A DNA stretch of 64,000 nt from Dastarcus helophoroides (GCA_028583605.1 CM053326.1:38099931-38163930); one strand, 5' to 3'; shown: positions 33,109-45,008, counted from the first letter of the stretch. Notes: a model not told the origin generated them from the sequence alone. Program-made: numbers and translations.

Positions 33109-35104
33109 GATGTATGTACTGTGGTGTATAACCACTTGATTCATACCATTGTTTTACGAGAATTCTTTCTGCCAAATATTTTAAATAATTATGCAGTATT
33201 TATGTAAATGTTTTGACTTTAAATAACACAAACATATCCATATATTTTTTTGAGTTTTTTTTTCAATTAATTTACGTCTTAAATTTTGATAGTGTCTATG
33301 TCCAGTATAATTGTTGATCTTATGACGTATTTGTTCGCGGGAATCCTCGGTTGGCAACAAAGACTCGGTCTTGTAGTCTTGTGTCGACGTTCGTACTGTC
33401 AAGATGCCCTGAGGTTTGCTCTTACTCGTATTTTTGGAATAGTCCCCAAATAGGTAACATGTACCATTTTTATTTTGTTTATTTTTCGTTTCTTTTGTAT
33501 TAGGGAAACTTAATGGAAGTTAAAAAAAAACTTTAGTTGTTGTTGGATACATGCAACATATTTTGGGTTTTTAGTAAAAGGATTCCCCAGTACGATATCT
33601 TAGTTGCTTCCTTTTTTTCGAATATAGATTATTTTCAAGTCTTTGAAAATCTTCAGAAATTTTGGAGAGTGCTGGTCATATTTGCTTTGGCAATTAGTTT
33701 GTGGTTTAAGTTAGTTTTCTGTAAAATAATCGAGGGTTTTCCTTGTTGGTCGCTTCTGGTGACAGTTACCATTTTGTGGGATGTTTAGGTCTGAAAAAAA
33801 CTGTTGCTGCGTACATCGAGCAGTTTTCTACTAAGCATCTCGTACTGAGGAAAGCAGCACGTTTTACAATTCTTTAGTTGGGATATTGGGATTAGCGCCA
33901 AATGTTTTAATAAGGAGGTTGTTCATTCGCTCATTGATCACCAATAACTGGAATCAAATTATCACCATTGTGGTAACAATTTGTTGATATTCCACGTATT
34001 TTTTTATTTAGATAAATTTTGTCAATACATTATTTGGTTAATAGCTGAAAAGCTTAAAAGACAGTCAATTTTATTAGGTCACAGCCAGTTATGGTTTGCT
34101 TTAAAAACGGGCGAATTAAAAGAAATTGGCATTTGGTTTTTTTTTTGGTTTTGGAATTTGGTTGTATTTTATTCGAAATATCTAGCAAGTCACGGACTTT
34201 TTTTAAAATGTAAACAACGTACTGAATTGGACGTATAAAACGTCAAATCTTTCTTCATTTAAACCTTTCTTATTACTCATCTACTTTTCGAGATCCACTC
34301 TAAAATCAAAAAAACTCACCCTGTATAATTATCAATATTAAGATGTGAAACAACCGTTATAAAGTGTTTTTGGATCGAAACCTCGTTCTGGATCTGGGCA
34401 AAGATATCTGCACTTAACAATTTAATTGGTTATAAAATATAAAACTAATTATGCGTGTATAAATGAAGAATGCTAAAGCACGTCTACTTTGCCTTAAATA
34501 CGCATTTTTTTCGAGCTATTTAAATGGACTTCGTCATGAAAATGGCGATCGTGTCCTATTATCTCGCAATTAATTGTGGATAGTCGTAACTTGAGAGAAT
34601 AAAATCACCACGACTTAATTACGCAGAGATAAATTTAAAGAGCATGGAGAAGCAATTTGCAATTATGAATGGAGTTGAATGAAAATTGTGAATTATAACT
34701 TCATCATATTTAAACAACATAGATGCAAATAATTTACACCGTGTTTTACTTCAGAATTTGTATGGCGGCCTTTGCAATGACATTAGCTAGTTACAGTATA
34801 AGATAAACGCAAGGACACTGCTGTTTCCCTTAATGAATAATTTTGGAAGAACAGTATCTGTATTACATTTAAAATCTTAAGGCAGAATTAATCTATATTA
34901 TTAAAACTGAAGCGTCTAAGTGTCTGTCTGTTTGCCAACTGATCTTTTGTTCAGAAACTGCTAAATTGATTTTAATGAATCTCTGACTGAAATATAGAGT
35001 ATATTTAGAAGCACAATTTAGACTATTTTTATTCCTGTAAAATTCAGTCTTTTACTTTTGAAAACTCAACTCAATAAATTTATGAGAAAATGCTTCTGGA
35101 AAAA
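33109..35104. other. Unassigned 2-kb interval between inverted PLE ends
   Basis: This DNA is bracketed by copy C (plus) and the 3' end of the large PLE (minus), so its ends are inverted repeats of about 165 bp or more. Frames at 33537-33788 and 33981-34238 (83 and 85 codons, hydrophobic and tryptophan-rich) have no recognisable domain. AGTGTCTGTCTGTTTG at about 34919 resembles a motif common in insect dispersed repeats. Confidence 0.35.
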
Positions 35105-35337
35105 CTCTCACGATCAACACGTTACTAAATAAACAAACCGTAAATTTGAAATATTTATATTTTTGGGTGAAGGGCATTTTGCACGTGAAGCTATAAATAG
35201 TTGAAAAATATAATAGGAGATAAGCCTGTATTATTTTCTTTAAGTTCGAATAACATGATAATGAAGGCTTCCACGGCCAGAGTCAGTACAGGATATAATT
35301 CTTCCCGAATCAGACCGTGTCAAAGAACTACTAAAAG

Positions 35338-35381
35338 TGTTTGATGTTTCACCCACCATCGTAGGGGGTTCTTCAGGAACA
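35338..35381 (-). ncRNA. Hammerhead ribozyme, PLE 3' repeat
   Basis: Minus strand: TGTTC, CTGAAGA, ACCC ... GGGT (stem II), GAAA, CATC, AAACA. Relative to copy A one G is lost and C became T, so stem II changes from GCCC/GGGC to ACCC/GGGT and the extra base disappears, giving a fully canonical spacing. Stem I has one mismatch (TGTTC against AAACA), and the stem III strand is ACAU instead of ACGU, so activity may be low. Confidence 0.6.
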
Positions 35382-35449
35382 AAGAAAAGAAACAATAAGT
35401 AAAAAGGGGAAATATAAGGGAATGTGCAAAAATGAAAAGGCTAATTTCA

Positions 35450-35600
35450 AAACATCAGAGCACGGTAACTCAGTATGTCCACCATACCAGAGGCGAAACT
35501 CTTCTGAATTGAAAATTGGTACAAAGGATAAGAAAGTTTAGACAGAAGAGCACGGTAACTCAGTATGTCCACCATACCAGAGGCGAAAGTCTTCTGAGAT
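35450..35600 (-). repeat. Two tandem 89-bp PLE units
   Basis: AGCACGGTAACTCAGTATGT ... GAGGCGAAA occurs at about 35458 and again at about 35547, with the spacer TTGAAAATTGGTACAAAGGA between. The same pair is present in copy A (29602-29740). Confidence 0.85.
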
Positions 35601-35619
35601 GAAAGAATATATACCATTC

Positions 35620-35976
35620 GTCTGCATGATCACTCCCGAAGATTTCCAATGGTTGGTTTCCAGGTGGAGGAAAGCATGTGACCGTCGTCTCTGTTGATGT
35701 TTTTGGGAAATTTTTGGATTTCAATGGCCTCGCGTATCTTCCTATTATAGTAATTGGGAATATTGGATATAATTGAAATATTATCAAAGAGAATCTTATG
35801 TCCGCTCTCATGTTGATGTTTCGCAATGGCTGCCTGCGAAAATAAACCAGACCTAAGACATTTTTGGTGCTCGGATATTCGCGTCTTAAATGATCGCCCC
35901 ATTTCTCTGATGTACACTGAACCACAAGAACAAGGAACCCTGCACACGATTAGAACAAAAGGATGAAATTTTATCT
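35620..35976 (-). pseudogene. PLE GIY-YIG endonuclease domain
   Basis: GIY-YIG nicks target DNA for PLE integration. The minus frame reads CRVPCSCGSVYIREMGRSFK, TRISEHQKCLRSG, AIAKHQHESGHKILF and REAIEIQKFPKN, then HMLSSTWKP near the end. It keeps the cysteine motif typical of PLE GIY-YIG (C.C before GSVYI), the R of the first helix, the H residues and the glutamate of the AIEIQK block. The usual YIGETGR is YIREMGR here, a change at a conserved glycine. The upstream link (from PSPKD, now at 37.85 kb) is cut by the LINE insertion, and a one-base shift separates the linker frame from the domain frame. Confidence 0.85.
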
Positions 35977-37843
35977 GGGAACAATACAGAAAAAGTCGAA
36001 ACAAAGTTACAAGCACTATTCAGCCTAAAAAGAAGAATTATTTTTCAAGAAAAATTGAGAACAGCACCGATTCCAAACATATGTGGAGAAATGTTAACGA
36101 AGCTATCGGTGCCACGCAAATGTCACATCCAACAAAAATGAAATTTGATGGCATTATATACCGAGACGAGGCAACACTAGCCGAAAAATACAATGTCTTT
36201 GTGAGTCAAAGTATTATTGCATTAGTGAAATCTGATGGGAGACATTATAAAGACAAATATCCGTATAATGTTTTCAATAGCACTTATGGTGAACCATTTT
36301 CAATTGAGCCAGTTACACCCGAAGAAGTCAAAAAAGTTCTCAAAAGTATTAAAAAAGGAACGTCGACTGATGCAACCAAAAATAAAATTATTTCAATGGG
36401 CGGTAATTTTCTTTTGCTCAAAATTACTGAAATTATCAATAAGTTCTGATGATCCATCTAATTATAGACCAATTAATTCCCTACCGTACTTAGAAAAGGC
36501 TTTGGAAAGAATTGTATATAATCAGATGCTGCAATTTATTCAAAATAGTAATGTTCTCATCCCAAATCAGTCAGGATTTCGACAAGGGCACTCTTGTGAA
36601 AGCGCACTGCAGCTAACCGTCTCCAGATGGAAGAAATGGCTAGACAACCCTCGCCATCTAGTTTTAACTGTATTCTTGGATTTACGCCGTGCTTTTGAAA
36701 CTATTAACAGAAAACTCCTTCTTGAAAAACTGCGACTTATTGGTTTTGGCGATCCCGCACTCCAATGGTTTAGCAGTTATCTAACATCCAGATATCAGGT
36801 TACTTGGATTAACAATTATGTTTCGACAAGTGCAGCTAACAATTTAGGTGTACCGCAGGGGTCGATATTAGGCCCACTGTTGTTTATTTTGTACATTAAT
36901 GACATCGATCAGTGCACAGGCGACGACTGCTTCCTTAACCTATTTGCGGACGATACGCTCATATCAGTTGAAGAATCAGACTTGCAAAGAGGAGTAACTC
37001 GCATGAATGCAATTTTGGTGAATGTTAGTGAGTGGTTAAGAGTTAATGGCCTGATAATAAACGTAAAGAAGTCGAAAGTGATGTTAATGGGGAGCTCTAA
37101 CCCGATGGCGGATAAAGTAAAGTTAAACGGAGAATCTCTGGAGTTTGTCAACCAGATAAAGTATCTAGGAGTAACCATTGACAATGACTTAAACTTTAAA
37201 AAACACCTTAACAATACCGTGTTACAAATAAATGTTAAAATTAAATACTTTATCAGAATATGTAAAAATGTAAATCTTGCTAATCGCCTTAAAGTTTTTA
37301 ATACTTCAATTCGACCCTATTTTCATTACTGCTCAAGTATCTTGTTCTTTGCTAATAAATACCATTTAAAACAACTGCAGATACTGCAAAACAAATGTCA
37401 TAGAGCTATATTGAAATGTAACGTTTATACACCAATCGATCTGAAGCTTGATAGTCTGGGCTCACTGTCTGTACAGCAATATTTGTTTTATCAAACTATA
37501 ATATTTATTTATAAAATTATTAAAGGATTGTTGCCAGAATATTTAATGTACAATATAAGAACTGTTAACGAAGTACATAACTATGAAACCCGTAACCGTA
37601 GTAATATATATACAAGTACTGTTAGTAAAGAGTCGACATATAGATCTTTATTTTATAAGGGTGTCTCTCTATTTAATAATCTGTCGAACGAAATAAAAAG
37701 TGCAAATAATTCGTCTAGTTTTAAGAGAAATTTATGTGTCTATGGTAAAATGAATGTTTCTTGTTAACCAATAATGTTTTCCTGTAAATGTAAAAATATG
37801 TATTATTTATACATTTAATAAACTAATATTATTATAATTATCT
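35971..37843 (+). mobile_element. 5'-truncated LINE inserted in the PLE
   Basis: The element is 35977-37837, flanked by TTATCT at 35971-35976 and 37838-37843. Removing it rejoins PLE coding sequence (PSPKD in front, then a linker to CRVPCSC). It lacks the endonuclease domain, as expected for 5' truncation. The 3' untranslated region is short, with AATAAA at 37817-37822 and an A/T-rich tail. Insertion is opposite in orientation to its PLE host. Confidence 0.85.
35977..37767 (+). pseudogene. LINE reverse transcriptase (CR1/Jockey-like)
   Basis: Reverse transcriptase of a non-LTR retrotransposon. The frame entering from 35977 reads YRKSRNKVTSTI and MWRNVNEAIG, then VTPEEVKKVLKSIKKGTSTD, the region before the fingers, up to a stop at 36449. 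After a junction near 36440-36450 the other frame continues DPSNYRPINSLP, SGFRQGHSCESALQ, VFLDLRRAFETINR (motif A), GVPQGSILGPLLF (motif B), FADDTL (motif C), IKYLGVTID and RPYFHYCSSILFF, ending at 37767. About 25 residues expected between EIINK and DPSNYRP are missing, so an internal deletion with a frame change lies at the junction. The part after it is fully open for about 440 codons, suggesting recent insertion. Clade assignment is by general motif style only. Confidence 0.85.
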
Positions 37844-39582
37844 TTGGGAGAAGGGAGGAGCTGTTGGATCTTTGAGGATGATGAAAAAATGGGTTTAATG
37901 TTGTGTCTTCTCAATAATTTTCCCATTTGATCTGATACTCCGTGAACATAAGGAAGAAAGGCTTTAGAAAAAATCATTGAATTTTGTAAAGGACGAGGGG
38001 TAGGATGAAGATGTCGTTTAATGACAGTTTCAATATCGTGCGATTTGTAACCATTATTGCGGAGGTTAAGACAAATTTGGTTCAACTCGTCTGAAAGATT
38101 TATCGGTGTGTGAAATTGCTACAGCTCGTGAAACCAGCGAACTTATGACAAAACGTTTTTGGGAAGGGTGATGATGGGACTCAGCATGCAAATAACGATT
38201 AGTATTGGTGGGATAAACGGAATAAGAAAGGCAACCGTTTGGGAAACGGGTGACCAGTACCTCAAGAAAACGAAGAGAACCGTTCTTTTCGATTTCCATA
38301 GTGAAGCTAAAGTATTTAGGTACTCCAAAAATAAATTTAGTTAATCCTTGCCATGTGGCCATACAATAAATGTGTCATCTACATAAAGAAGCCAAACCTT
38401 GGGTTTTAAATCCTCAGTTTCCAACGCAATGTTTTCGAAAGATTCTATGAAAATATTTGTTACGACTGGAGATAAGGAAGAACCCATTGGGGTGCCGGAG
38501 ACTTGTTTATAAAAGCTGCCATTGAAAGAAAAATAAGTCGATATGTGGCACATTTCAGTTAAATCAACTGGAGAATCTGTATTCTCATTGCCTGAAAGTA
38601 ATTGACGAATTATCGTCATGAAGTCGAAAACTTGGAACATTAGTGAATAGTGAAGTGACGTCAAAACTAACCAGTATGTCATTGGAGTCTAGGGTTAATT
38701 AGGAAACAATTCGACAAAGTGTTTAGAATTTAGGACGTGTGATGATGTGTTTCTGGTATATGACTTAAGGATGTTAGATAAATATTTCGAGACATTGTAG
38801 GTACGTGAATTTATCGTGCTGATAATGGGACTAAAAGGAATATTGGGTTTGTGAATTTTGGGGAGATCAAAAAGACGAGGTGGTTTGGATTCTCTCGAAA
38901 CAAGATGTCTGAGAGTGTCTGCGGACAAATTTGAGGATTTTAGCTTGGATTTGAGTTCGCGTTTAATTTTGCTTGTTGGATCCCAAGGGAGAGTAATATA
39001 GGATCCGTCATTCAACAGAGCGTTAATTTTGGATACATACTTGGAATTATCCAAGATGACAGTTGCATTATCTTTATCAGCCGAGAGAATAGTAATTAAC
39101 GAATCTGTTTTTAGGGTTTTAAGGAAACATCTTTCTTCTCAAGAAATGTTGTACTTTGGTGGTTTGGCATGTTTTAGTATTTTTTTAGTTTGAAAACAAA
39201 TAGGATCTGCTGCCTTCTTGGAGAGAGTTCTGATGGAAGACTCTACTACAGTGAGTATTTCCTCAGTTGGAATTTTTCTTGGAGCGACAGCAAAATTCAG
39301 TCCTTTACATAAGATGGTATGTTCGTTATCCGACAGTGGACGGGAAGATAAATTGACCACCGTTTTTGAGACCAAACTATAAGTTTTGACCTTTGGACTT
39401 AGGGACTCGAAGTTCTTCTTGTGTTTCAGAGTTTTTAATTCAAAAGTTTTTTTGGACTGATTATAGGATATGGAGTCGAAATGACTCCAATGTTCAACCG
39501 ACAGTCTACTCGATAGTTCCAGATGGAGCCCGAGCAATTGTTGACGGATCGAAGCCAAATCGCATTTAATCCTATTAGTCAT
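37844..39582 (-). pseudogene. PLE reverse transcriptase, frameshifted
   Basis: PLE reverse transcriptases resemble telomerase RT. From ATG at 39582 one reads MTNRIKCDLASIRQQLLGLH, then, after an in-frame TGA at 39139-39141, ILSADKDNATVILDNSKYVS. Then come PPRLFDLPKIHKPNIPFSPI and, in another frame at about 38697-38645, DILVSFDVTSLFTNVP (motif A). Back in the first frame follow KQVSGTPMGSSLSPVVTNIF (motif B) and YVDDTFIVW (motif C). The thumb region (SLRFLEVLVTRFPNG and NRYLHAESHHHPSQKR) is in a third frame, and PSPKD returns to the first. At least one stop and three or four frameshifts are therefore present. All catalytic motifs survive as sequence, so decay is moderate. Confidence 0.9.
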
Positions 39583-39671
39583 ATCTCAACAAGAGACCAA
39601 CCAGCTTTATGAAGAATTTTAAATGAAGAATTGGTTCTAAAGTTATCTTTAATTCTGAAAGATTTCGGAAT

Positions 39672-39925
39672 TTAATTGTGATCCCTGCAACGCGACGAAA
39701 AAGTTAAATTGGAAATAAGTTTAGAAACTTGATGACGAAGTTTAGAGAATAGAAGGGTTTTGCGAGAGATTTCCTTCCCGTAAAGGTTCTGAATATGATA
39801 ACGAAGGCTTCCACGACCATAGTTAGTACAGGATATACTTCTTTCGGGATTGGACCGTGTCAAAGAACTACTAAAAGTGTTTGACGTTTCGCCCACCATC
39901 GTAGGGGGCTTCTTCAGAAACATAA
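39672..39925 (-). mobile_element. PLE 5' terminal repeat
   Basis: Contains the hammerhead (39878-39922), the block CTTTGACACGGTCCAATCCC and AAGTATATCCTGTACTAACT, then GTGGAAGCCTTCGTTATCAT. It continues into a leader (RKTLLFSKLRHQVSKLISNL in one frame) before the RT start at 39582. The upstream border is near 39925, where the similarity to other copies ends. Confidence 0.75.
39878..39922 (-). ncRNA. Hammerhead ribozyme, PLE 5' repeat
   Basis: Minus strand: TGTTT, CTGAAGA, extra A, GCCC ... GGGC, GAAA, CGTC, AAACA. Compared with copy A, stem I changed from TGTTC/GAACA to TGTTT/AAACA. This is a compensatory pair change that keeps all five base pairs. Boxes, stem II and the ACGU palindrome are intact. 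Confidence 0.7.
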
Positions 39926-41447
39926 TCAACATTACATCAGAACGAATATGTATCCCGTTTTTGGGGACGACATAACGTCATTTTATAAAGTGTGTAATTT
40001 TTTTATGACGAGTTTTGACATTTTTAATAGGAGTCTAAATTTCTATTAACAAAAATGACACATTTAACTTCATTATGCTAAAAAATTGACTATGACAGAA
40101 AAATCTGACTGGTGAGACAGGGGTCCATGTACTTTGAGGTGCCATCACAACAATGCACACATGTCTCTGCTCAATTAAACTTTTTCATCAGACCTGAATC
40201 TGCTTCACTTTTTTCGTTTCCAAAACCTGAAACTCATCCCAAAGATTATCATTTTGACCTTTTCCATTTCCCACTGTTGGAATTCACTCAAAAGTTACCA
40301 CTTTGAATGATGGAAAAGCATTAAAAATCTAGCAACCGATGGTAAACAATTGCATCCTTTTAAAGACGAATAAACATTGTTTGCTCCAGTTTTATTTATT
40401 TATAATTGCTAATGTGTAATTTGCCAATTTTCTGATTCTGATTAATTCTTTTAAAAAATGGGTCCATCAGAAACTATTCAGCTCTTCCAGAATGCTAATT
40501 TGCGGAAACTCTAACTGTATAAATTAGTTAGTCCCACGCCTTTCTTGTGCAAGTTATTTCATTGTTAGTTTCATGGCAAATAAATCAGTAATAAATTTGA
40601 AAAAATCTAGCGAGGAAAATACATAGCAGTAATGCAGAATCGAATTACATGGTTTTCAAAGATATTCCCAAGTGATTATACTTGATTGACGACGATAGTG
40701 TACTTTTTACTAATAAGTAATATGCCGTGGATGCAAGAAACCCGCTTGCAGAGAAATCACGACCTCGTCCTTGACTGTTGCCTGGTTATGCAGGTACCCA
40801 GTGCGCTTCTTAGAAATACGCAATAAAAACCTCACTACTTCCATCTAATGAATAAAACTATACTAATAAGCTAACGCTTTGCCATCAGACACGACCATAG
40901 GGGCTTTGTAATATATTGCACTAGGTCTATAGGTTACCTATTAGAATTTATAAAAAAAGGATTAAATGAAGATGAAATTGGCGACCTTTGTATAATGAGA
41001 TTCACATTAAATTAGAAATTTATTGTCAGTTACCATATTGCACAGCGTGTTAAAACAGTCTCTCACTATGATGACAAAATAATTGCTGAAGCTGTTGTCA
41101 GTTTCACATTTTTAATTAATCTTTACTAATTTACGAATATGTTTGTGTTTTATCGTCAACAGATTTTTCACTTTATTCGATGATATTGGGAGATAGATAA
41201 GGAGCTACAATTTTCATATTAACTAATAGTAACTAATAGTACGTAGACAAAATTTGTTCTTTTAAAATGATCTAAGATGCAATATTCATACTGTAAAAAC
41301 GTTTAAACTACTGATAATCTCTTCTGTATTATTCAGTTGCATAAGTTATCAAAACTTCTTGTGATAGCTAATAATTCAAGAAATCTTCTAACATTGGTAT
41401 TAAAGTGGACGAAGTCGTGCACGACCACTTTTATTGCTGTTATTTTT
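39926..41447. other. Unassigned interval
   Basis: No domain-bearing frame. 40110-40310 has a short open frame (64 codons) of ordinary composition. No repeat or RNA gene recognised. Confidence 0.3.
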
Positions 41448-41685
41448 TTGGTGCAACGGACTAATTCTTGGTTATCTTCGAACATTGATATACTAATTTT
41501 GTCCCCTGAAACCAAAATAGATGAAAAAACACAACAACAATTGCTCAAACGTCATTCGATAGCCAAACTATCATCTTTAGGGAGGTACTGTAGATGATAG
41601 CTTGGTCATCGAAACGCGTTAGAGGAACTGTTGGGTTTGTAATCTTTTTTGGTTTCAAGGGACAAGATTGTACATCATGCAATAC
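41448..41685. repeat. Palindromic repeat family P, diverged full copy
   Basis: The tail GGTGCAACGGACTAATTCTT, arm TTTTGTCCCCTGAAACCAAA, AAACACAACAACAATTGCTC, and the inverted second arm TTTGGTTTCAAGGGACAAGA are all present. The hammerhead-like core on the plus strand is CTGTAGA ... GAAACGCGTTAGAG: the CUGANGA box has one substitution and the left stem I strand is lost. Confidence 0.75.
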
Positions 41686-43854
41686 TTTTTCAAATTAACA
41701 CCAATCTTTCAGAATATGGTGGAGATTAATTTGGAAATAAAGACATGTTTAGCGCCAGTCAACTGAATAGTTATTAAAAGAGTTTCAGTTTTGAGCTACT
41801 GAAGAGCCAATCATTTATTTTTTTCAAAACCCATCAAACTATATCTAAGCAAGATATATTAAAGGATATACATTTCATTTCTTCTCGTGTGTTTTCTTAT
41901 CTAGTAATGATGCACCTGTAGACTACACATATCTGATCTACAACAGAATTATTAATCATATATTGACATGAAAAAACTCATGCAGCAAAGGTAGCTAGTA
42001 AATAGTTTTGCTAAGAAGAGCTGGCCTGCGCCATTAACATATCTATTCAATCTCAATTGTTACGCTTCCTTATTATTTTAAAATCCGATAAATTGAATTC
42101 GATAATTGTTCAATTATTTTTTGATCGGCGGATACAATAATGAGGTGACATTTTTTGCGTTCGCTGACGACTTTTCGGTAATCTTTAAAAATGGCGTAAT
42201 TAATAATTAAGCAGGGAGTTTAAAAATTTAATGACATCATTATTTTTCTTTCGAAATATTAAAAATAATTGGACCTAAAGACTTTTAAGAGGTTATGCAC
42301 TTGATAATTAAACAACTTACGCAATAGCTTTTATTTCTTTCCATTTAATAATATAATCGCGATTGATACACCTGTCGACCCAATATTCAGAATAAAGGCA
42401 GATGCGGTCTTGTTTGTACCAATAACTTTGAAGAATTTCCGGCTTCAGACACCGTCCGCCCGAGCGTGTGGGTTCGCAAATTAACTTTTTTCGCAGCGGA
42501 GGCGATTTTCATTTCGATGGCTTCTATGAAAAAACCAGTAGCGGTATTTGTTGCTCTGTTTTTGGCAAAGCAGCTGATCGATTCCCTATCAATAAAGGAG
42601 TTAACTAGCAACGAAAAAATTGATATGTTGCCGTAGAACCATTTTTCATTCATAAACGGATGCGTTATGGATAAATCGCCAGCAAATGCGAATTTTGCTT
42701 TGCACGTAAAAACTAATGGCTTTTTCGGCAACTATTAAAAGGTGTAAATAGCTTTTATCTTACGGATTAAGCTACAGAAAGTGCCACTTTTTTCTGATTG
42801 TCACCACGTTAACTTTTTTCTCACTTGTTGCGACGCAATAGTTCAGTTTCGATGTGTATAAAACAGGATAAACATACCTACTTAAACTTTTTTTCCAAAA
42901 TTATAACCTGCGAAGGTGTTACGGGATTTAATAATTTTAATAAGATTTAAATAAAAATAATTCATTAACATTTCGACTCGAGAGGCCAAAAAGAAGAAAC
43001 ATGTTTCAATAACCTTTCAACATGCAGTTTTCGAAAAAAGTATTGCTGATTGTTGTGGCTTCCATCACATGAGCTGGTTTATGTTTGAGTATTGTGTGCA
43101 TTGTTAGTGTCAGTAATCATGGAGACTGCTCCGGCAGCTCTGAAGAGCCACGCACTATCAAAGATAGGGAAACGTTATTGTCTCGCAGCCATCCGTGGGG
43201 TTAACGGCCGTGCTTTTGTTATTTTCAGGTTCCCACGTATTGCGTGCTTCTCTTATTTATGCATCCAAACGCCTGTTACTTTCTGTTTTTATTTGTGGGC
43301 GTCGATTGTCAAGTTATATTTCCGATCTGGAGGTTAGATGTTCGAACATGAAGGAATTTCCTAAAGACCTTCCACCGACACTAAGGTCGTGGTATTTAAT
43401 GTGTGCCATTCCAAGTTTAAACTTCACATTTCTACAAAGTCGAGATTTGGAGAAAAAATCGAAAATTCGAAACTTTCTTTCCTGTTGGTTTAAGAATAAA
43501 ATTAGTTCTTCTCTAAGCTGTTTCGACTGTTTTTATGAAATGCACACTTTTATTCTAAAAGACTTTTTTCAGAAATTTCAGAGCTCTAGACTTCGTTTTC
43601 AAAATTTCGTCTGTAAAATCGAACTTTTAAAAAAAAATAGGTGTTAGAGGTGAAATCAGAAATTTCTATTTTTTTTTCCGGAACTGATGAGTTTTTAAAT
43701 TGAAACTTGCACTTGAGTTCAAAATTCTTTCATCTTAAAATTTTCAGTGAAAGTATAAATTTCGAGCTAGACATCTTTAAATTCGTTTCTTAAAATGTTG
43801 ATTTTTGGCTCAAAATTTTGACTTTATTCGCAATATTGTTTTAAATATGAAATT
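41686..43854. other. Unassigned interval with two GC-richer patches
   Basis: 42387-42731 (minus, 114 codons, MPKKPLVFTCKAKFAFAGDL at its start) and 43092-43647 (plus, two overlapping frames of 81 and 150 codons) have higher GC than their surroundings. Neither shows a recognisable domain. TTGTTATTTTCAG at about 43216-43228 is a good splice acceptor sequence, so an exon at 43229 onward is possible but unsupported. Confidence 0.3.
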
Positions 43855-43869
43855 ATGTAATACTATATA

Positions 43870-45008
43870 TAAGCCGTTTTTTTTATAGCTTCTGACGGGG
43901 CTTTGCGGCATCCAATCTCCAGGCCTCTCGGTATTCCTAGCTTCTTACTACTAGGTTCCGTTTCGACATTGTTTTTGCAATCCCACCTTTCCATGTATTT
44001 GGCGGTCTCCCCTTTTTTCTTCTCTCCTAAGGTGCCCACTCCATAAGAGTAGGGGTCCATCTGACATTCGTTGAACGCCCATACCAAATGAGTTGCTTGG
44101 ATTTAATTTCGTCCATGGCATCTGGCCTCGAATTTCTGCTTTAGCCTTTTAACTATAGCAATATTTAATATTATTAAATAAGCGTCTTTTAAGGTATCTT
44201 CTCGCCTCTTAACAACGAAATTTGATATACCTCTTGGTTTTTTTTTCAGGAAATTATAGCTGTAGCAGCCTCGATCTTCTTGCAGCTCTCCCCAAGAAAT
44301 CCATCTCAGTGACAATTAGTCTTCTTTCATCGCTTGCGTTTATTTGCCAAACTTCGCTTTCACAAGTGACGATGCTTTTGAATAGATGCATCTCTTATTT
44401 CTCTTTGATATCTCTTTGCTCCAAAAGACTAAATTAAGCATGCTTGTCTCTGCTTTTCGTTTATTTATGCGATCTCTGATTGTTTCGGTGCTCCTTCCAT
44501 TGTGGTGCATCTTTATGCCTAGGTAATTGTAAGCATCGCTTCCATTATGTTGCCGTCATCCAGTTGCAAATTTTCGTTGTGTCACCCAATACACATATAC
44601 CTAGTTTTTTGCATGGTTCTTTGCAAACCCCATTTTTTATACTCTTCATTTAGTTTTCGGAACATTCCCGATCTTGAGCTACTATTACTTGATCGTCAGC
44701 ATAGTGTAGGGTATATAAATTAGTGTTTCCTATTTAGAATCTCATTCTGATGCACTTCCTTTTTCCAGTGTTTAAGAGCTATATCTAGGTAAATTCTAAA
44801 TGAAGCTTGGGCATGCGCAGCACCCCTGTCTTAGGCCCTTGCTCATTTTAAAAGTCTTCCCAAATTTTCTCTTATTTTTACCTGGGCAAGTAGTCTGTGC
44901 GTATAGGTTCTTTCATCGCGGATATTAATGTGTGACTGTATTTGGCGTCTCCAAAACTGCCCATAGCTTTTTCAATGGTACGCTGTCATATGCTTTGGTA
45001 AGGTCGAT
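43870..45008 (-). pseudogene. RTE reverse transcriptase, C-terminal half
   Basis: Reading down from 45000: LTKAYDSVPLKKLWAVLE (motif A region), then in shifting frames KMSKGLRQGCCACPSF (motif B), a degraded YTMLTI(K) at the motif C site, YNYLGIKMHHNGRSTETIRD, KAFGK-type sequence and SLRWISWGELQEDRG. After the small repeat follow IQATHLVW and GIAKTMSKRNLV. This order is characteristic of RTE-clade LINE proteins. Stops and frameshifts are numerous, and the YADD core is not intact. The 3' end near 43855 is AT-rich without a clear poly(A). Confidence 0.8.
44143..44268 (-). repeat. 125-bp dispersed repeat, copy 1
   Basis: The minus strand from CTACAGCTATAATTTC to TATAGTTAAAAGGC matches 60186-60310 (plus) with few differences. 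It interrupts the RTE protein reading. Both copies keep an open frame with NFVVKRRE.TLKDAYL and ILNIAIVKR. No terminal inverted repeat or target duplication was established. Confidence 0.7.

Larger units (their letters stand above)
35105..39925 (-). mobile_element. Penelope-like element interrupted by a LINE
   Basis: Minus-strand order: 5' terminal repeat with hammerhead (39925-39790), reverse transcriptase (39582-37844), inserted LINE (37837-35977), GIY-YIG endonuclease (35976-35620), tandem units and 3' terminal repeat with second hammerhead (35600-35105). This is the standard PLE architecture (terminal repeat, RT, GIY-YIG, terminal repeat). Terminal sequences of both ends match each other (GACACGGTC, TATATCCTGTACT, GTGGAAGCCTTCGTTATCAT). 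Multiple stops and frameshifts make it inactive. It is the longest of at least four PLE copies of this family in the window. Confidence 0.9.
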
